From Nitrospirota bacterium (GTDB lineage Bacteria > Nitrospirota > Thermodesulfovibrionia > Thermodesulfovibrionales > Dissulfurispiraceae), in NCBI GenBank assembly GCA_023476565.1, contig JAMCVZ010000073.1, forward strand, positions 1 to 54,064: a DNA stretch of 54,064 bases, read 5' to 3'. The notes beneath the pieces were generated by a model. The model was not told the origin of the DNA, did no database searches, and worked only from the letters and a program-made list of their open reading frames with translations. The translations under genes and the position numbers were made by a program. Of the stretch, positions 50,250 to 54,064 are shown one piece after another. The number at the start of each line of letters is the position of its first letter. Positions within the stretch are counted from its first letter, which is position 1.

Positions 50250-51684
50250 TTTTGCCCGTCTCCTTTGTCCGGGGATTCGTTTCAGGCACAATTGGAAAGG
50301 GTTTCAATGGTTGGAGAGGCCGCTGAAGAGCATCCTCCAGCAACCCCAGGGATTGTTGTGAATTTGCCAATGCATCCAACTGCAAAAGTGCGATGGAGTA
50401 AAGTTCCGATTGGCTGCTGAGAGAAGAGAGCCTGTCTGTTTCTCCTGCATCGAACAGCGCCTGTATGGATTGAAGTTGTTTTTTCTTGGTTGATTGCAGG
50501 GAGTCAGCAGTCTCTAACTTTTGGAGGGCAGAGCAATAGCCGGCAAAGGCGCGGTCAATCTCTCCGATAATTCGCGACTGAAGGGCGATAAACACGGCTT
50601 CAGCTTCTTTTCGTCTGGCTTCAGCCCCCGCAATAGGGCCCTGGTTGCGATTAAAAACAGGCAATGAAATGGAAAACCCTAAAGACCACTTGTTATCCCC
50701 CTGATCCCATTTATACCCTGGTCCAAGGTGAATATCAGGATATTGTTTTGCAATCTCCAGTTGCAGGGCTGACTCACCGGCGGCGTATTCGGAGAGTGCA
50801 CCGAGGATATCTGACCGGCCTATCAGTGCCTGTTGTCTGAGGTTCTTTAAAGGAATATTCTTTGTCAATGGAATCCGTTCTATAAAATCAAAGGAGATAT
50901 GGACATTATTGAGGGCGGCAACCGGCAGGCCCAGGGCATCGGCAACCTGCACCTGCGCCCCGGCGCGTTGTTTTTGCGCCTCACGCAGGGAGAGAAGTGT
51001 TTGGGCAAGGGAGATATGCGCCAGGGTCACATCAGGCTGTGAAGCCTCTCCAAAAGAGAGCCGTTGTTCCAGCAGTCCAACGATCTTTTCTTGAACCTTT
51101 TGCTGTTCCTGTAACAGGGCTTCTGCCTGTTCTGCCCTGTAAAGGCTGAGGAGGTTTCTTCTCAGGCGGCTCCTCACCTGCCATGCCACGCCCGCGATGT
51201 TCAGACGGGCGGCCTCGGAAATATGTTCGGCCCGGGCTATACGATAGCCGCGCTTGCCGGCAGTCTCTAAAGGGATGTCTAAGTTAAATCCGAGCGTCCA
51301 TGGAGAAAGCCCGCCGGCGGTGTCTGCATTGTATTGAGGCGTAAATCCGATACCTGGATTAGGACGTCCACCGGCAGTGATAACTCCTGCCCTGGCAACC
51401 CCCCATCCGGCTCTGGCTACATCCATGTCAGGGTGGTAGTAAAAGGCAGCGAGGGTGAGCATTTCAAAATCCCATGACTGTGGAGGCCACGGCGCTATTT
51501 CACGATGGAGGTTATTCTCCAGGAAGCCTTTGAGACCTTGATTGTCCAGCGTGCGGGACTCAAAGGCAGAAGCTGTCAGGTCAGGAGAGAGGGGCTTCGG
51601 ATGAAAGGTTGTACAACCCGTCATTGTGGCGGTTATTGTGGCAAAAATAATGATTACAACAGGTATCTTCATCAGGTGTCTCAT
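50236..51684 (-). CDS. TolC-family outer membrane efflux factor
   Basis: This 482-residue protein is the first gene of the efflux operon. A signal peptide ends in a plausible lipobox (TMTGC), and long helices (AEHISEAARLNIAGVAWQVR; AEAVFIALQSRIIGEIDRAF) form the alpha-barrel. It forms the trimeric outer membrane channel for the RND pump. A second Met at 51672 is an alternative start. The 5' flank to the sensor kinase contains the REP palindrome and AT-rich DNA. Confidence 0.88.
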   Translation of the reverse strand: MRHLMKIPVVIIIFATITATMTGCTTFHPKPLSPDLTASAFESRTLDNQGLKGFLENNLHREIAPWPPQSWDFEMLTLAAFYYHPDMDVARAGWGVARAGVITAGGRPNPGIGFTPQYNADTAGGLSPWTLGFNLDIPLETAGKRGYRIARAEHISEAARLNIAGVAWQVRSRLRRNLLSLYRAEQAEALLQEQQKVQEKIVGLLEQRLSFGEASQPDVTLAHISLAQTLLSLREAQKQRAGAQVQVADALGLPVAALNNVHISFDFIERIPLTKNIPLKNLRQQALIGRSDILGALSEYAAGESALQLEIAKQYPDIHLGPGYKWDQGDNKWSLGFSISLPVFNRNQGPIAGAEARRKEAEAVFIALQSRIIGEIDRAFAGYCSALQKLETADSLQSTKKKQLQSIQALFDAGETDRLSSLSSQSELYSIALLQLDALANSQQSLGLLEDALQRPLQPLKPFPIVPETNPRTKETGKNEAE

Positions 51685-51793
51685 TAATTATGAAGATACC
51701 AAATTGTTTCAGACAGGAAGATGACGGAAAGATTACAATTCTGTAATCCGAACCCGGAGTCGAGTGGCGCATGAGGTCACCATTGCACGCGGC

Positions 51794-51873
51794 GGGGACA
51801 GTCCCTGTTCTACGACTCCGCTTCGCTGCGTCTGTGGTAAACCACCTACTGTTGGTAAACAGGGACAGTCCCC
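51794..51873. repeat. REP-like palindrome, copy 2
   Basis: This 80-bp unit starts GGGGACAGTCCCTGTTCTAC and ends ACAGGGACAGTCCCC, so the ends are inverted repeats. The middle TGGTAAACCACCTACTGTTGG is shared exactly with copy 1 at 37.65 kb over at least 20 bases. It lies about 110 bases before the outer membrane factor start. Confidence 0.85.
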
Positions 51874-51930
51874 TCGGGTTGATTCCCCTATGTACTGGTA
51901 AGCCCCTTGTGATGGTGAAAACCGCTCAAG

Positions 51931-51964
51931 GTTAAGCCATATATAAGCCTCTATCAGGCTTAAC
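51931..51964. repeat. 8-bp inverted repeat with 18-base spacer
   Basis: GTTAAGCC (51931-51938) and GGCTTAAC (51957-51964) form a perfect inverted repeat upstream of the hybrid kinase, between copy 2 of the palindrome and the kinase start. It could be an operator or a hairpin. Confidence 0.35.
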
Positions 51965-52176
51965 GTATTAATTCTAAATAGTTATCTTAATCCGCCGATA
52001 AATAATATATATGGAACAGACATTACAATAAACCCCATATAATTCCGGAGGATAACATAATCCCCATCATTATATTTCTGCTGTCCATAGGGCTGCAGCT
52101 GATAACTGCTGTATTTGCTTTATTCCTGGTTCGCACTACCGGCCGGAAACTGGCATGGATTCTCTTTTCTCTGGCA

Positions 52177-53895
52177 ATGGTTTTGATGGCCGGACGTCGC
52201 CTCGTGTCATTCGTTTCCTTGTTGACTGCCGGCAAGGAAGCGTCTTTCGAGATTTCAGAATTGATCGCCCTGGTCATTTCCTGCCTGATGCTGGGGGGAG
52301 TCCTCCGTATAGAAAAGTATTTCCGTTCCATCCGGGCTAACGAAGAAGCCCTGAGCAAAAGCGAAGCAACAAAGAGTGAGAGCGAGAACCGTTACAAACG
52401 GCTTGTTGCATCACTAACAGACTATATCTATACGGTACGGGTTGAGGGCAGGTCAGTAGCGACATCACATGGCCCTGGCTGCATTGCGCTGACCGGCTAT
52501 TCATCGGAAGAATACGAGGCTGACCCTTACCTTTGGTATCGAATGGTCCATGAAGAAGACCGGAAAGCCGTAGTAGAACAGGCTGCCGGGATACTCTCAG
52601 GCAAAGCCATAGAGCCCCTTGAACATCGGATTATCCACAAAAATGGTCAAATCCGCTGGGTAAAGAACACCCCCGTCCCACACTACGATCAACATAGCCG
52701 TCTTGTTGCCTATGACGGCCTTGTCGCAGATATCACCGAGCGAAAGAAGCTTGAAGAACAACTCCGCCATTCTCAGAAAATGGAGGCAGTCGGTCAGCTT
52801 GCAGGAGGCATTGCCCACGACTTCAATAATATCCTCACAACAATAACAGGGTATGGAAGTTTTTTGAAGATGAAGCTGGAGAAAGGCGATCCGCTCATGC
52901 CTTATGTAGAACAGGTAATCAACTCAGCAGAGAGGGCGGCGAATCTGACCCGGCAAATCCTTGCGTTCAGCAGGAAACAGGTAATCGATCCGAAACCGGT
53001 AAATTTGAATGAGACCATAAAAAAAGTGGAGAAACTTTTACTAAGGCTCATAAGAGAGGATATAGAGCTTAAGACAATATTTGCAGATATGGACTTGACA
53101 ATAATGGCAGACAGCGCTCAGATAGAGCAGGTCCTGATGAACCTATGCACAAACGCAAGGGATGCCATGCCCGAAGGAGGACTGTTAACCATAGAGAGCG
53201 GACTTGTAGAATTAGATGAGGAATATTTGAAGACCCATGCCTGTGGAAGGCCCGGAAAGTATGCCCTTATTTCAGTTGCAGATACAGGTTCGGGGATGGA
53301 TGAAAAGACAAGGGAAAGGATATTCGAGCCATTCTTTACAACCAAAGAGCCGGGGAAAGGGACAGGTCTCGGGCTTTCAATAGTGTATGGGATAATCAAA
53401 CAGCACAATGGCCATATCAATGTCTATAGTGAACTATGCAAAGGCACGACATTTAAAATATACCTCCCCTTGATCCGGTCAAAGGTTGCGGAAACACAAC
53501 CAATCACCTTATCCTCACTGGAGGGCGGCACAGAGACAATACTTGTGGCAGAGGATGATAAAGAAGTAAGAAAACTCTCAAAAGACGTGCTTGAATGCTT
53601 TGGATATAAAGTCATTGAGACAGGGGATGGAGAGGACACCATAAACCGGTTCAAAGAGAATGAAGATAAAATCCAGCTTCTCGTCCTGGATGTAATAATG
53701 CCAAAGAAGAACGGCAGAGAGGTATATGAAGAGATAAGGAAAATAAGACCTGATATCAAGGTGCTTTTTATGAGCGGTTACACTGCTGATATAATCAACA
53801 GCAAGGGGATTCTTGAAAAAGGCGCTAACTTTATCTCAAAACCCGTTTCATCCCATGAGTTTTTAAGAAAAGTGAGAGAAGTGCTGGATAATTAA
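52177..53895 (+). CDS. PAS hybrid sensor histidine kinase
   Basis: From ATG 52177 the 572-residue protein has a membrane segment (about residues 26-46), a PAS sensor (about 75-195), HisKA with His214 (GGIAHDFNN), HATPase (DTGSGMDE and [11 protein letters not shown]) and a C-terminal receiver with Asp505 (LLVLDVIMP) and Lys in SKPVS. The frame stays open upstream to about 52006 with two or three more hydrophobic stretches, but no ATG, GTG or TTG near a ribosome site. GGAGG at 52047-52051 stands before ATA/ATC codons at 52057 and 52060, so the real protein may start there at a non-standard codon. It is divergent from the efflux operon. Confidence 0.88.
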   Translation: MVLMAGRRLVSFVSLLTAGKEASFEISELIALVISCLMLGGVLRIEKYFRSIRANEEALSKSEATKSESENRYKRLVASLTDYIYTVRVEGRSVATSHGPGCIALTGYSSEEYEADPYLWYRMVHEEDRKAVVEQAAGILSGKAIEPLEHRIIHKNGQIRWVKNTPVPHYDQHSRLVAYDGLVADITERKKLEEQLRHSQKMEAVGQLAGGIAHDFNNILTTITGYGSFLKMKLEKGDPLMPYVEQVINSAERAANLTRQILAFSRKQVIDPKPVNLNETIKKVEKLLLRLIREDIELKTIFADMDLTIMADSAQIEQVLMNLCTNARDAMPEGGLLTIESGLVELDEEYLKTHACGRPGKYALISVADTGSGMDEKTRERIFEPFFTTKEPGKGTGLGLSIVYGIIKQHNGHINVYSELCKGTTFKIYLPLIRSKVAETQPITLSSLEGGTETILVAEDDKEVRKLSKDVLECFGYKVIETGDGEDTINRFKENEDKIQLLVLDVIMPKKNGREVYEEIRKIRPDIKVLFMSGYTADIINSKGILEKGANFISKPVSSHEFLRKVREVLDN

Positions 53896-53901
53896 ATTAA
53901 A

Positions 53902-53915
53902 ATGCCATTTGGCAT
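53902..53915. terminator. Small hairpin after the hybrid kinase
   Basis: ATGCCA (53902-53907) and TGGCAT (53910-53915) form a 6-bp stem with a 2-base loop, flanked by A/T runs. It is too short to be a confident terminator. Confidence 0.3.
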
Positions 53916-53929
53916 ATTCTGCGTGTCTC

Positions 53930-53947
53930 GGGGACAGTCCCTATTCT
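53930..53947. repeat. Solo half of the REP-like palindrome
   Basis: GGGGACAGTCCCTATTCT matches the left ends of the palindromes at 37650 and 51794 at 16-17 of 18 bases. No second arm follows here, so it is a half element or a decayed copy. Confidence 0.7.
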
Positions 53948-54012
53948 GATATGTATTTAACCTGTCAAGTCCCTCTCTCAACGCGTCCAACTCCGATATA
54001 TTAATACCATTT

Positions 54013-54061
54013 GTCTGCCGGACCGGAGAGACCTTCAAAATATCTCGGAGGTCCGGCAGAC
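54013..54061. repeat. 12-bp inverted repeat at the window end
   Basis: GTCTGCCGGACC (54013-54024) pairs exactly with GGTCCGGCAGAC (54050-54061) over a 25-base spacer. It could be a terminator or another palindromic repeat; the window ends before its context is clear. Confidence 0.5.
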
Positions 54062-54064
54062 TCC

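Noticed and set aside
37640-51873. CRISPR array or riboswitch interpretation of the GGGACAG repeats
   Set aside because: The units are far apart, palindromic and not regularly spaced; no cas genes are present. They fit REP elements better.

Overview
This window looks like a chromosomal segment of a respiratory, redox-versatile Gram-negative bacterium. It has an outer-membrane efflux factor, PBP1A, fourteen CXXCH haem c motifs in four proteins, a system II (ResB/CcsA) cytochrome c maturation pair, a cytochrome-c nitric oxide reductase, an archaeal-type split glutamate synthase and a DHH/CBS-type tRNA nucleotidyltransferase. This mix is most reminiscent of Nitrospirota (Thermodesulfovibrio side) or deltaproteobacterial lineages. 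That assignment is inference from gene content only.

Layout. 0-7.3 kb is a scarred accessory region: three pieces of a decayed RHS/YD-repeat gene, a RAYT (REP-associated tyrosine transposase) element inserted among them, a CPBP membrane protease overlapping the RHS tip, a deletion remnant of an Mg-type P-ATPase, a B12/radical SAM gene carrying a perfect in-frame 1,026-bp tandem duplication, and an Xre/RES toxin-antitoxin pair. 7.5-13.1 kb holds two tRNA genes (Arg-CCT, Pro-CGG) and a three-gene split glutamate synthase operon on the minus strand. 13.2-21.3 kb is mostly housekeeping: tRNA nucleotidyltransferase, MerR regulator with a Cys-rich tail, phosphomannomutase, PBP1A, an Ogt DNA repair protein with a palindromic insertion inside its coding sequence, and a small drug/metabolite-type transporter. 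21.4-25.3 kb has an arginase-like gene whose stop codon lies in the terminal repeat of a second RAYT element, then DUF488 and HtrA/DegP.

25.4-31.1 kb is the most interesting respiratory region: NorC (with two haem c sites) and NorB, a haem-less remnant of a cytochrome, and two large membrane proteins of the cytochrome bd (CydA) superfamily, each with C-terminal cytochrome c domains. Rubrerythrin, a SHOCT protein, a proton P-type ATPase coupled to a histidine kinase, and a GT39 glycosyltransferase follow.

37.6-45.4 kb carries a REP-like palindrome, a DedA stub, a nine-haem cytochrome with a Gly/Trp-rich linker, ResB and CcsA for haem c attachment, small membrane proteins, and two tandem LuxE-like acyl-protein synthetases, one of which has lost the nucleotide-binding signature. 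45.5-51.7 kb is a minus-strand RND tripartite efflux operon (outer membrane factor, adaptor, pump) ending with a periplasmic dual-specificity-type phosphatase. The window closes with a PAS hybrid histidine kinase.

Short palindromic repeats sharing a GGGACAG core occur at 37.65, 51.79 and 53.93 kb and match the ends of the first RAYT element, so the REP family and its likely mobilising enzyme are both present here.
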